Positions 44,101 to 54,235 of a DNA stretch of 64,000 nt are shown here, piece after piece; position 1 is the stretch's first letter; every line of letters begins with the position of its first letter. This DNA comes from Epinephelus fuscoguttatus (Eukaryota > Chordata > Actinopteri > Perciformes > Serranidae): NCBI RefSeq assembly GCF_011397635.1, contig NC_064761.1, positions 38,714,143 to 38,778,142 on the forward strand, read 5' to 3'. Position numbers and translations under genes: made by a program. Under the pieces are notes generated by a model. It was not told where the DNA came from. It saw only the letters and a list, made by a program, of their open reading frames with translations, and did not search any database.

Positions 44101-45262
44101 CCTGGCTGAGACAGCAGCACACATGAAGTTACAGCCAAATAACCACACATTAAAAAACACATTAAAGAGACACAGCAGCAGGTAGAAAAACCAGAACACC
44201 TACACACAATGACAAGACCCAACCGACCCATTCATCCTTGTACTTATGAGAGCTTAAAATCAGATGGAGAGACCGATTCAAAACCTCTTGAAGGTTATTC
44301 CAAGTGAGAGGAGCAAAGCACATAAAAGCTGTCTTTCCCAGCTCAGTCTGTGCACCAGGAACAGACAGCAAAACTAAGTCTTGAGATCTCAGACTGAAGA
44401 TACAATCAGATCTCTGTATGGCTTTATAAATGAACAGATACCAGTGACTGAGACTATGAAAGGTCAAAGAAGGCCGACCAGCCCTGGAACAAAGCGTACA
44501 GTGGTGAGTGAGGGCTTTACAGCATGTAATAAATCTCATTGCACTATGATGTGCGGTATTAGTATCAGTAATATGTTCAGTATACGTCGACACGGGCTGG
44601 CTGCATGCAACTTAGGAGTCAATGCAATAGTGCAGAGTAACTGAAAGAAAGCTGGGTTTGAGCTTGGAGATGATGTCAGTGTGTGAGTGTATGTGCCAGT
44701 ATCATTACTATTATTTATTGTTTTGTTCCTTTGGTTGTATTTGTTCTCTTTCTCCCATGTCTGGTATGTATTTGCGAGTGTGTATGCAGTGTATGGTGCT
44801 TACTTGTCGTTACAACTTTGAATAAAAAAGAAAAATGTGCACTATAAAAGAAACAAAAGTACAAGATACGAGTGCTTCTCCCACCACTGAAAATAACTGT
44901 TACGCCCCTGTAAAACACAGTAGGTAATACAAGAGACAGGAGAAGCTAGCACCACACACTCACCCACTTATACTGCGTTGGACTTTATGGCTGTCCACGT
45001 CCAGGTAACGATGAAACCTGTCAAGAGAAGAGACTGTTACTAACGTCACCGCTTGTGGCTAACGTTTGGTTACATGTTAGCAAGCTGCCAAGCTAGCTCC
45101 CGTCCTGTCAACGGCGCTAACTCACCTGAAATTAGACCAGGCAAACTTCAGTGCCAGCTGAAAGTTCTGGTCCTCCTCATCCTCCTCGAGCCCGCTGATG
45201 CATCTTATCAACTTCTTCGTTTCCCTCTCCGTCTCCTTTTCGAAGGTGCTCCAGTGTGCCAT
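32154..45262 (-). CDS. tubgcp5: Gamma-tubulin complex component 5 (GCP5), complete
   Basis: GCP5 is a subunit of the gamma-tubulin ring complex, which nucleates microtubules at centrosomes. Coding exons, 5' to 3': 45262-45126, 45017-44964, 42991-42883, 42763-42667, 42569-42490, 41966-41831, 41725-41608, 40132-40043, 39836-39743, 39653-39401, 39211-39009, 38912-38797, 38694-38426, 38324-38126, 36227-36039, 35965-35783, 35662-35578, 34859-34739, 34547-34396, 34037-33912, 33758-33670, 33130-33030, 32200-32154. They sum to 3048 nt, 1015 residues plus stop, against about 1024 in human. GCP5-specific strings include FQLALKFAWSNF, EDSGIQLDRTP, PFRTYQAFVWALNKYF, SFLKPVLKQIIMAGKSMQLL and KLMHFVNSLHNYIMTR. 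The N-terminal GCP domain is followed by the C-terminal Spc97/Spc98-type gamma-tubulin-binding domain (last 300 or so residues). The protein ends LMAGFEQC. All borders are GT-AG except the donor after 39401, which is GC. Confidence 0.97.
32273..32954. mobile_element. Fish MITE with GCCCCGTTTCCACC termini
   Basis: The left end GCCCCGTTTCCACCACGCAG and the right end, reverse complement GGCCCTGTTTCTACC, are inverted. Both flank a GTACCAT-rich interior (TGGTACCAATGGAATTG, GGTACCATACTG). It fills most of the last intron of tubgcp5. The interior frames are short and without a recognisable domain. Confidence 0.65.
34865..35345. repeat. AAATAAATA-type microsatellite block
   Basis: About 480 bp made of imperfect AAATAAATA/CAGGAATAAATCAAT units. 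It fills two-thirds of the 718-bp intron before the tubgcp5 exon 34859-34739 and ends a few bases from its acceptor. On the sense (minus) strand it is T-rich, so it provides the sequence where the branch point and polypyrimidine tract would lie. Confidence 0.9.
37091..37303 (+). mobile_element. 5'-truncated retro-insertion with poly(A) tail
   Basis: The insert ends with AATAAAAATGTGAGTGTCC and a run of about 15-20 A. It is flanked by a 16-bp direct repeat, AAAACTATTTAATGAC, at 37075-37090 and 37304-37319. Poly(A), a nearby AATAAA and a long target duplication are the marks of LINE-machinery insertion by target-primed reverse transcription. The exact duplication suggests it is fairly young. 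The source transcript is not recognised; a short LINE 3' end is likeliest. Confidence 0.85.
37570..37850 (+). mobile_element. Degenerate LINE reverse-transcriptase C-terminal relic
   Basis: Read with frame breaks and stops, the plus strand resembles the end of ORF2 of fish L2-like LINEs, notably VVSLKSQVKTHLFRQAFG near 37782-37835. Several in-frame stops show it is dead. Confidence 0.55.
39399..39400 (-). other. tubgcp5: Non-canonical GC splice donor in tubgcp5
   Basis: Only a donor reading AATG then GCAAGT, cut after 39401, keeps the frame with the next exon (acceptor TTTAG, exon from 39211) and yields ICNDETVTL, which aligns with INNDTTITL in human GCP5. The nearby GT options at 39396-39395 and 39390-39389 leave the wrong phase. 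GC donors normally have a strong remaining consensus, as here. Confidence 0.8.
41168..41448 (-). mobile_element. tRNA-derived SINE
   Basis: On the minus strand the head has an A-box-like GTGGCTCAGAGGTAGAG (41437-41421) and a B-box-like GGTTCGATCTC (41392-41382), about 30 bases apart as in a tRNA promoter. A family-specific body follows and a TTTATTTA-like tail ends near 41160. Near full length. It lies in the tubgcp5 intron between exons 41725-41608 and 40132-40043, in sense orientation. Confidence 0.75.
42075..42300. repeat. Second AAATAAATA-type microsatellite block
   Basis: About 225 bp of imperfect AATAAATA and AAATACTGGAATAAATAA units, similar to the block at 34865-35345 and also in a tubgcp5 intron (between exons 42569-42490 and 41966-41831). 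Confidence 0.85.
44020..44600 (-). mobile_element. LINE reverse-transcriptase C-terminal fragment
   Basis: An uninterrupted minus-strand frame (44593-44162) contains ALTHHCTL, SHWYLFIYKAIQ and VPGAQTELGKTAF...PLTWNNLQ, the usual end of ORF2 in a common fish non-LTR retrotransposon. A TTTATTTATTTA stretch at about 44027-44042 would be its 3' tail. It lies in the second intron of tubgcp5, in sense orientation. The 5' part is missing. Confidence 0.7.
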
Positions 45263-46083
45263 GTTGATGTTGACAGCGGTGCCGCAGTTAGCTTCACGCT
45301 ACGAGCATCTACATGTAGCAGGAGAACTTATCTGTCAGTGTTGCTGCTGGCCTGGTGATTCTAGCTAGCTAAGGAGCTAGCACGGACAAGAAAATGTTAA
45401 TGATAACGCCATTTATCGTAACGACACGACAGATTTATGTATCCATTGATTCCTTTATCGGCGCGCGGCGTTTGCCTCCAACAACAAACGTTAGCGACTA
45501 ATAGCGAGTGCGCATGCGTGACATTAAAGTAAAGTAAAAATTGATATATTTCAATTATTTTAAAATAAAAATTCACGTTTTGAAACTGTCAGCTTGGCCA
45601 GCGAAATGTTTAAATGTCTACTACTAAGAATATACTACCGAAAAACAAGCTAGTCAAAGGCAGCACTTATTGCTACCTAAACTCCCATAATGCATTGCGC
45701 TCCAGTACGGTTAAAATGGGTAGCAGCCGTTGGAGTCTCTTCCCTTCAAGGCTCTTTGTGATTTCCAATTTAACGGCGCACCTCCTCGCTCGCCATCCTA
45801 CGTAGTTTTATGACTTTTACGCATAGAGATAAGTAAACATACACATTTTTATAACGCTTTTATTGCCGTTATTTGATCGTGTGTTTTATCACGTATTTGT
45901 AAACAGGAAAGAGAAATTATCTGCTGTCTGATTTGTCTTTAATGGGGCGTGGTTAATCCCCCACACACACACACACTCCTTCCTCCCGCACACACATAAC
46001 TTTACAGTGGACCACGGGGCTCACAAAGCGCCGTGCCGACCCTCCAGAGAAGCCGCTACCCAGCCCTCTCCCGGCCAAAGGAA
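45263..46083. promoter_or_regulatory. Divergent promoter region between tubgcp5 and chst7
   Basis: The two start codons are 821 bp apart on opposite strands with no other gene between. The tubgcp5 side is rich in CpG and contains an NRF1-like site TGCGCATGCG (45509-45518). A ZNF143/THAP11-like motif, ACTCCCATAATGC with flanks, lies at about 45675-45693. Both factors often drive housekeeping and bidirectional promoters. A short CA repeat is at 45960-45976. Motifs are seen; a shared promoter is inferred. Confidence 0.6.
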
Positions 46084-47352
46084 ATGAAGAGGAGGCTACA
46101 CAAGAAATACTTGGTTTTGATCCTGGCATATTCAGGTTTACTGTTGCTAATCCCGTACGTGTTAGATTACCGGGATAAATCCGTTCAACACGCCAAACAT
46201 GGACTACCGCAGCAACAGCCCAGATGCCCAGATTTGGAGAACACAGTGGCGCTGCTGTGGGATAACGGTTACAAAGTTAACGGCAGCGACGCGACGGAGC
46301 ACGCAGTCAACCGGAGCCAGTCTCGGATACACATCTACCTGCATGCCACCTGGAGGACCGGCTCGTCGTTTTTGGGGGAGCTGTTCAACCAGCACCCCGA
46401 TGTTTTCTACCTGTACGAGCCCATGTGGCACATATGGCAGGCTCTGTACCCGGGGGATGCGGGCAGCCTCCAGGGCGCAGTGCGGGACATGATGAACGCG
46501 CTCTACCGCTGCGACTTCTCCGTCCTCAAACTTTACGCAGGCTCCCAAAACATCACCACCTCGTTCATATTCGGCTGGAAGATGAACAAGGTGATCTGCT
46601 CGGAGCCGCTGTGTGACGCGCACAAACGGCACGAAATCGGGCTGGTGAAGGAGGACCAGTGCGCAAAGTGCCAAAAGCGGGACATCAGGGAGCTGGAGAA
46701 GGAGTGCAAAAAATACCCGGTGATGGTGATCAAAGGAGTGCGCGTTTTGGACCTGAGCACGCTGGTTCCTTTGATGAAAGACCCGGCGATAAACCTCCAG
46801 ATCATTCAGCTCTTCCGAGACCCGAGGGCCGTGCACAACTCCCGTTTGAAATCCAAGCAGGCCCTGGTGAAGGAGAGCATCCAGGTGCTGAGGAGTAAGA
46901 AGCAGACCGACAAGTACAAGCGGCTCCTGGTGCCGAACAACAGGGTGAACCGGGCTGAGAGCTACGTCTCCAGCGCCATGGAGCTCATCTGTGACAACTG
47001 GCTCAGTGACATGTTGCTGGTGATGAACGCGCCTCCCTGGGTGAGGAGGAACTACCTCCGCATCCGATACGAGGACCTGGTCCTGCACCCCATGGAGGAG
47101 CTCCAGAGGCTCTTCCGATTCTCTAACCTCTCCAGCTCCTCGGCTCTGGAGAAGTTTGCGCTTAACATGACGCACGGACAGGGCTATTCATCGGACAGGC
47201 CGTTCCTGATATCATCAAGGGATGCAAAAGAGGCTATATATGCCTGGAGGGAGCGACTCAATGTTGAGCAGATCAATCAGGTGGAGGCCTACTGCAGCGA
47301 GGTCATGAGGCAGCTGGGCTACCAGAAAAACAGCATGGAGAAAACAACATGA
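46084..47352 (+). CDS. chst7: Carbohydrate 6-O-sulfotransferase 7, single exon
   Basis: A Golgi type II membrane enzyme that transfers sulfate from PAPS to the 6-OH of GalNAc/GlcNAc in chondroitin-type or related glycans. The 422-residue protein has a short cytosolic tail (MKRRLHKKY), a signal anchor at about 9-28, the 5'-phosphosulfate-binding loop RTGSSF (91-96) and the 3'-phosphate-binding motif RDPRAVHNSR (245-254). N-glycosylation sequons start at Asn66, 76, 156, 348 and 361. Strings such as HATWRTGSSFLGELFNQHPD and LFRDPRAVHNSRLKS match CHST7 better than CHST1-6. The ATG at 46084 (G at -3) fits the human N-terminus. The same frame is open further upstream to a GTG at 46033, but no ATG is found there. 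Human CHST7 is 486 residues; the difference lies mostly in the variable stem. Confidence 0.95.
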   Translation: MKRRLHKKYLVLILAYSGLLLLIPYVLDYRDKSVQHAKHGLPQQQPRCPDLENTVALLWDNGYKVNGSDATEHAVNRSQSRIHIYLHATWRTGSSFLGELFNQHPDVFYLYEPMWHIWQALYPGDAGSLQGAVRDMMNALYRCDFSVLKLYAGSQNITTSFIFGWKMNKVICSEPLCDAHKRHEIGLVKEDQCAKCQKRDIRELEKECKKYPVMVIKGVRVLDLSTLVPLMKDPAINLQIIQLFRDPRAVHNSRLKSKQALVKESIQVLRSKKQTDKYKRLLVPNNRVNRAESYVSSAMELICDNWLSDMLLVMNAPPWVRRNYLRIRYEDLVLHPMEELQRLFRFSNLSSSSALEKFALNMTHGQGYSSDRPFLISSRDAKEAIYAWRERLNVEQINQVEAYCSEVMRQLGYQKNSMEKTT

Positions 47353-48080
47353 TGTGCAGTGAGGAATCAACGGGTTCAGGTGAGATCACAGTTCAGTAGA
47401 CTGCAGTCTAATATCAGCTGAGTGTGTGGCAGTGAGACAAAGCAGAAGAGTGCCCTCGGTGCATACACTCTGTATGCACACTCATGTTTCTATACCTTTA
47501 CTGAAGTCAGTGCAGGAAGTTTGTGGTTTGACTCAAACCATTACTCAGGCTCCACGTCTTCTGGTGCTGAGCTCTGAGGCTGATCCTTGACCTCTGACCT
47601 CCCTCTGACTAAGGCAAATTGAAAACAGAGCGTCCATATGGAGATCAGTAACACATTCTTAAGTCGTTTGACACTGCAGGCGTAGACAGGCAACATGGTT
47701 GAATCTGATGCAGTTAAAGTCCCCTGATGTTACTTCTCTAGGATGTTTAATCTATAGCAGAGACAGACACTCAGACGTTGTTTTCTTGTTCATCTGCTGA
47801 AGGAGGAACATTTCTAAGACTCTGATTTTGTGACATCACAATGAAAGCTACTGATGGTGCAACATGCGTCTTACACAAGTGTGATGTGGAAACATGAAGC
47901 CTGCAGTGTTCATATGCTGCAATTTTAAAAATTTTAAAAGGTAAATTCATGGATGGATTACTGAACATGCTTACTGAGTACAAGCCCAGGCGCCAAACGT
48001 GTCAAGGGGACGCCCTGGTCTTCATCTGAAAATGTCACTCAGAGTAGCGCGCATCAACCAGGAAGAGACTCAAAGTGACC
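47353..48080 (+). other. Downstream flank of chst7, probably 3' UTR
   Basis: About 0.7 kb of unique-looking sequence after the chst7 stop. No AATAAA is seen before the satellite begins, so the end of the transcript is not placed. The small frames here are not convincing. Confidence 0.4.
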
Positions 48081-51000
48081 ACATAAGAGACAAAAAAAAA
48101 AAAATACACCACAAAGACATGCAAATGAAGTGGAAAGGGAAACAAAACGTCTACAGTGAGTCAAAACAACTACAGTGAGTCAAAACAAGTACAGTGAGTC
48201 AAAACAACTACAGTGAGACAAAATGGCCCCAAAAGACTCAAAATGACCAGAAAGAAAAAGAAAAAGACTACAGCAGGAAACAAAGTGACGACCAAGAAAC
48301 GCAGTTACTACAAAGAGACACTAAATGACTAGTAAGAGACACAAAAAGATTACAAGGGGAAACGAAATGACTACAGAGAGACACAATTACTACAGTGTGA
48401 CAGAACGACTACAAAGAGACACAAAATGACTACAAAGAGACACAAAATGACTACAGTGTGACGGAACGACTACAAAGAGACACAATTACTACAGTGGGAC
48501 AGAACGACTACAAAGAGACATAAAATGACTACAAAGAGACACAAAATGACTACAGTGGGACAGAACGACTACAAGGAGACACAAAATGACTACAAAGAGA
48601 CAATTACTATAAGGAGACACTAAATGACTACAAAGGTAATCAAAATGACTACAGTGGGACAGAACGACTACAAAGAGATATAAAATGACTACAAAGAGAC
48701 ACAAAATGACTACAGTGGGACAGAATGACTACAAAGAGACACAATTACTATAAGGAGACACTAAATGACTACAAAGGTAAACAAAATGACTACAGTGGGA
48801 CAGAACGACTACAAAGAGACACAAAAGAACTACAAAGAGACACAAATTGACCACCTAGAGACACAAAATGACTACAGTGGGACAGAACGACTACAAAGAG
48901 ACACAAAATGACTACAGTGTGACGGAACGACTACAAAGAGACACAAAATGACTACAGTGGGACAGAACGACTACAAAGAGACATAAAATGACTACAAAGA
49001 GACACAAAATGACTACAAAGAGATACAAAATGACTACAGTGGGACAGAACGACTACAAAGAGACATAAAATGACTACAAAGAGACACAAAATGACTACAG
49101 TGGGACAGAACGACTACAAGGAGACACAAAATGACTACAAAGAGACACAATTACTATAAGGATACACTAAATGACTACAAAGGTAATCAAAATGACTACA
49201 GTGGGACAGAACGACTACAAAGAGATATAAAATGACTACAAAGAGACATAAAATGACTACAGTGGGACAGAATGACTACAAAGAGACACAATTACTATAA
49301 GGAGACACTAAATGACTACAAAGGTAAACAAAATGACTACAGTGGGACAGAACGACTACAAAGAGACACAAAAGAACTACAAAGAGAAACAAAGAGGACT
49401 ACAGTGAGACACAATTACTACAAAGAGACAAAACAACTACTGAGACACTAAACTACAAAGAGACACAAATTGACCACCTAGAGACACAAAATGACTACAG
49501 TGGGACAGAACAACTACAAAGAGACACAAAATGACTACAGTGTGACGGAACGACTACAAAGAGACACAAAATGACTACAGTGGGACAGAACGACTACAAA
49601 GAGACACAAAATGACTACAAAGAGACACAGAATGACTACAAAGAGACATAAAATGACTACAAAGAGACACAAAATGACTACAGTGGGACAGAACGACTAC
49701 AAAGAGACATAAAATGACTACAAAGAGACACAAAATGACTACAGTGGGACAGAACGACTACAAGGATACACAAAATGACTACAAAGAGACACAATTACTA
49801 TAAGGAGACACTAAATGACTACAAAGGGGAAAAAATGACTACAGTGGGACAGAATGACTACAAGGAGACACAAAATGACTACAAAGAGACACAATTACTA
49901 TAAGGAGACACTAAATGACTACAAAGAGACATAAAATGACTACAGTGGGACAGAATGACTACAAAGAGACACAATTACTATAAGGAGACACTAAATGACT
50001 ACAAAGGTAAACAAAATGACTACAGTGGGACAGAACGACTACAAAGAGACACAAAAGAACTACAAAGAGAAACAAAGAGGACTACAGTGAGACACAATTA
50101 CTACAAAGAGACAAAACAACTACTGAGACACTAAACTACAAAGAGACACAAATTGACCACCTAGAGACACAAAATGACTACAGTGGGACAGAACAACTAC
50201 AAAGAGACACAAAATGACTACAGTGTGACGGAACGACTACAAAGAGACACAAAATGACTACAGTGGGACAGAACGACTACAAAGAGACACAAAATGACTA
50301 CAGAGAGACACAGAATGACTACAAAGAGACACGGAATGAGTACAAAGAGACACAAAATGACTACAGTGGGACAGAACGACTACAAAGAGACATAAAATGA
50401 CTACAAAGAGACACAAAATGACTACAGTGGGACAGAACGACTACAAGGATACACAAAATGACTACAAAGAGACACAATTACTATAAGGAGACACTAAATG
50501 ACTACAAAGGGGAAAAAATGACTACAGTGGGACAGAATGACTACAAAGAGACACAAAATGACTACAAAGAGACACAATTACTATAAGGAGACACTAAATG
50601 ACTACAAAGGTAATCAAAATGACTACAGTGTGACGGAACGACTACAAAGAGACATAAAATGACTACAGTGGGACAGAATGACTACAAAGAGACACAATTA
50701 CTATAAGGAGACACTAAATGACTACAAAGGTAAACAAAATGACTACAGTGGGACAGAACGACTACAAAGAGATATAAAATGAACTACAAAGAGAAACAAA
50801 GAGGACTACAGTGAGACACAATTACTACAAAGAGACACAAAACAACTACTGAGACACTAAACTACAAAGAGACACAAAATGACGACCTAGAGACACAAAT
50901 GACTACAGTGGACAGAACAACTACAAAGAGACACAAAAGAACTACAGAGAGACAAATTGACCACAAAGAGACACAAAATGACTACAGTGTGACACAACGA

Positions 51001-51700
51001 CTACAATGAGACACAAAATGACTAAACTGAGACACACAATGACTAACTAGAGACACAAAATGACTACAAAGAGACAGAATATGACTACAGTGGGACAGAA
51101 CTACAAAGAGACATAAAATGACTACAAAGAGACACAAAATGACTACAGTGGGACAGAACGACTACAAGGATACACAAAATGACTACAAAGAGACACAATT
51201 ACTATAAGGAGACACTAAATGACTACAAAGGGGAAAAAATGACTACAGTGGGACAGAATGACTACAAGGAGACACAAAATGACTACAAAGAGACACAATT
51301 ACTATAAGGAGACACTAAATGACTACAAAGGTAATCAAAATGACTACAGTGTGACGGAACGACTACAAAGAGACATAAAATGACTACAAAGAGACACAAA
51401 ATGACTACAGTGGGACAGAACGACTACAAAGAGACATAAAATGACTACAAAGAGACACAATTACTATAAGGAGACACTAAATGACTACAAAGGGGAAAAA
51501 ATGACTACAGTGGAACAGAATGACTACAAAGAGACACAAAATGACTACAAAGAGACACAAAATGATTGCAAAGAGACACAAAGTGATGACAAAGAGACAC
51601 AAAAGAACTACAAAGAGAAACAAAGAGGACTACAGTGAGACACTAAACTACAAAGAGACACAAAATGACCACAAAGAACCACAACAACCACATATAGGCA
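48080..51700. repeat. 3.6-kb satellite of 19-21-bp monomers with higher-order structure
   Basis: Built from monomers such as GACTACAAAGAGACACAAAA(T) (21 bp), GACTACAGTGGGACAGAAC (19 bp) and TACTATAAGGAGACACTAAA(T). Marker variants show a higher-order period: the AATTGACCACCTAGAGACAC segment is at 48845, 49468 and 50151, with a variant near 50877 (steps 623, 683, about 726). Another marker, AGAGGACTACAGTGAGACAC, steps 683 then 724. The 21-bp period keeps a seven-residue repeat open (TTKRHKM on the plus strand, a Cys/Ser-rich repeat on the minus), which explains the long frames without implying a gene. Confidence 0.95.
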
Positions 51701-52245
51701 TAAGACCACAACAAAACAAAAACAAAACCAATACTAAGTCTGTGTGTCTTGCTCCAATGATTGTGATGATTTTCAGTTCTTCTCATTGTGCTCCCGCCTC
51801 ATATTATCTGCTGACTGTTGTTCAGATAATAATGGACTCTGATCTCATGTTGTCGATAACGGCTCATTACCTGTTAATGTGTCACAGTGTCACTTTCTTT
51901 AATATGTAGCTTTTCCTTTTAGTTTCCGTACAAGGTAATGGATCACCTGCAGGATATTAACACAGTGTTAGAGGGACGCCTGGACCCTGGAAACTGTCCC
52001 ATGTTTTTGTGTCTACAGAGACAACAGTTTCTGAAACTGGTCCAGTACTGAGGGAAATCAAAACAGACTGCAGTGTGATCCCTACGGGCAGTTGTGTGTG
52101 TCAGTTTACATCCTTTAGAAGTTTTTGTTTTTGACACTGACAGGCTCGGACTGTTATTATAAATGTCTGACAACATTACAGAAAGGACCCTACACAGAAA
52201 TGAAGTGTTTGTCCGAACCTCTCACTTGATCTTGATTTCAAATAA

Positions 52246-52720
52246 CAATCTGAGCCTGTCAGTGGCAAAATGTCTTTGGATGGACGTAAATTGATGATGC
52301 GCAGTTGCTTGAAGGAGTACATTGTAGTCTGTTTCACCTCTGCCAGCTGCAGCAGTCTCTTTCAACATTGGACCAAATTCTGGTTAAACAAAAAGGACCT
52401 CACTCTTTAACTAAGAAGTCTGTCTTTTTAGGGTTCTCTCTACAACGTCGTCTGACACTTCTAATAGCAATCTGAGCCTGTCAGTGACAAAAACAAGTCT
52501 TTCAATGGACGTGCATGATTCCCAGAAGGAGTACATTGTAGCTTCTCTCAATATCGGACCAGTTTCTGGTAAATAAAAAGGATCGCACTCTTTAATAAAA
52601 GTCTATCTCTGTAGGGATCTTTCTACAGTGCTGTCAGACACTTATAAGAGTAATCTGAGCCTGTCAGCGGCAAAAACAGGCACTTTCAGTGGACGTAAAT
52701 TGACGTCATCTTTGTCAATA
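52246..52720. repeat. Three diverged tandem copies of a roughly 0.2-kb unit
   Basis: The phrase AATCTGAGCCTGTCAG recurs at 52247, 52469 and 52652. After it come, in the same order, GGACGT, GAAGGAGTACATTGTAG, a GGACCA...TTCTGGT segment, AAAAGGA...CACTCTTTAA and a CTGACACTT/CAGACACTT block. The third copy is partial. No open frame is shared. Confidence 0.8.
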
Positions 52721-53479
52721 CTGGACAAATGTCAAAAACTGTTGTCCCCATTTGTCATTTAGATAGGAAAAAACATGGGAAACAGGGTTCAGGTTCAAAA
52801 ATACTTTGGTTTCCCTTTAAGATTAAAAAGGAAGCACGTTTGTTTGCACGCTCCAAACTTTCTGATTAATTCAGGCATTCCAGCGTTGCCATTCGAAACA
52901 CAAGTGACACCAGTGTGTAACAGATTTTTAGAGCTATCGGAGCGAGACAGTCACAGAAATGTTTCTCCCTCCTTAATGACCGACTGATCTGCTGTTTAAT
53001 AGAGGCCTCATTGTTTTCCCTCTGGCAATGCCGCGTCCTCTCATGGAGAGCGGGGGGTGCTGGCAGCGAGTCACCGGGCCTCAGACTCTGCTGTCAAGAA
53101 GGGGATCATTGTATACGGCTGTCCGTGACAGGATAGAGCTCCCAGGGTTACCACCAGCCTGTCACCACCAGCTCACACAAGCAGCTGGGCTGCATGCAAG
53201 CCGTTGACGTGCAGCAGAAACGGGGTGGAGGCAGTGGGTGCCCCTCGTCTCACCGCCTCCACACCGTCTCTAGATAGAGCTATTGATGGAGGTCATGAAC
53301 ATTATACACCCTATAGAGAGTAGGGCTGGGCAACACAGGGCTGAACCTAGCACACTTGGCATCCTAAGCACCCACAGAACAAGAGCTAAGGGACTGTTTG
53401 TTATTTGTGAGGGGGGAGGGGCGGTGCAAACAGTCCTAACGAATAATTTCTAAGCCCCGGGAGGAACTTGTGTTGTTTA

Positions 53480-54235
53480 TATTGGCTAAGGAGAAGGATA
53501 TACAACTTTATACGGTTGTATTTATTTTAAAAACCCTCTGAACCCCAAATCCCATGGCCGGTTTAAAAGGCAAGTTTTATTTAAGAATTGACCTTTCGCT
53601 AAGCCCCACCCCCTTTGTGATGGTCCGACGAGCTGTCAGAGTAAACATGGAGCCCACACTGTAACTAACTGCACTTCCTGAAGAAATATTATCATATTTT
53701 TGGAGAAATGAACCAGTGATTCCAGAGAGAAGCAGACAGAGGGGTCTACAGTCTGTGTTTGAAGGATATATCCAGGATGTCAAACTGACTCAGCAGCAAC
53801 AACAGGTTAAAAAGACAAAGACAGTTAGAAGCTAAAGCCGAACTATAGGCTACAGATCACAGTGTAAAAGTGAACCACCACATCACTGCTGATCGCCACA
53901 GCAGACAATGAATATAAAGGGAAACTTTGCTGATATTGAACCAGCTGTGTGGCATCGCAGTGTGTGCAGATGAACAGTGTCTGGCTTCACCTCCGTGCTG
54001 CTGCCAGCACCTGGACTTCCGCTGCCACAGGGAGGTCGGAGGAAGTCAAACAACGTTCATCTGCACACATTGTGATGACACACAGCTGGTTCAATATCAG
54101 CAAAGTTTCCCTGCTTCCCTTCACTGGTTCCTGTACAGCAGGGTCGGTCTTTGTTTCACTGTTACAATCATTAAACAGCAAAAGCAGCATGTGTGTACAT
54201 TCAGTAGGCTATATCTTCAGTAGCTAGCTAGCTAA
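53480..54235. repeat. Dispersed repeat with 57-bp inverted arms
   Basis: The arms 53919-53975 and 54055-54111 are near-perfect reverse complements (outer ends GGGAAACTTTGCTGATATTG and CAATATCAGCAAAGTTTCCC) around a 79-nt loop. The surrounding segment, from about ACCCTCTGAACCCCAAATCC at 53533, looks like a dispersed fish repeat I recall but cannot name. Confidence 0.65.

Noticed and set aside
46033..46083. Upstream 17-codon extension of chst7.
   Set aside because: It begins at GTG, not ATG. The ATG at 46084 matches the human N-terminus and has a suitable context.
46204..47175. 323-codon minus-strand open frame opposite chst7.
   Set aside because: It is a shadow of the GC-rich chst7 coding sequence and resembles no protein.
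48845..50900. Regularly spaced repeats that could suggest a CRISPR array.
   Set aside because: Adjacent monomers abut without unique spacers, and the genome is a vertebrate one.
51441..51909. Repetitive basic peptide (TTKRHKM repeats) as a real gene.
   Set aside because: It follows directly from the 21-bp satellite period; there is no promoter, splice or conservation evidence.
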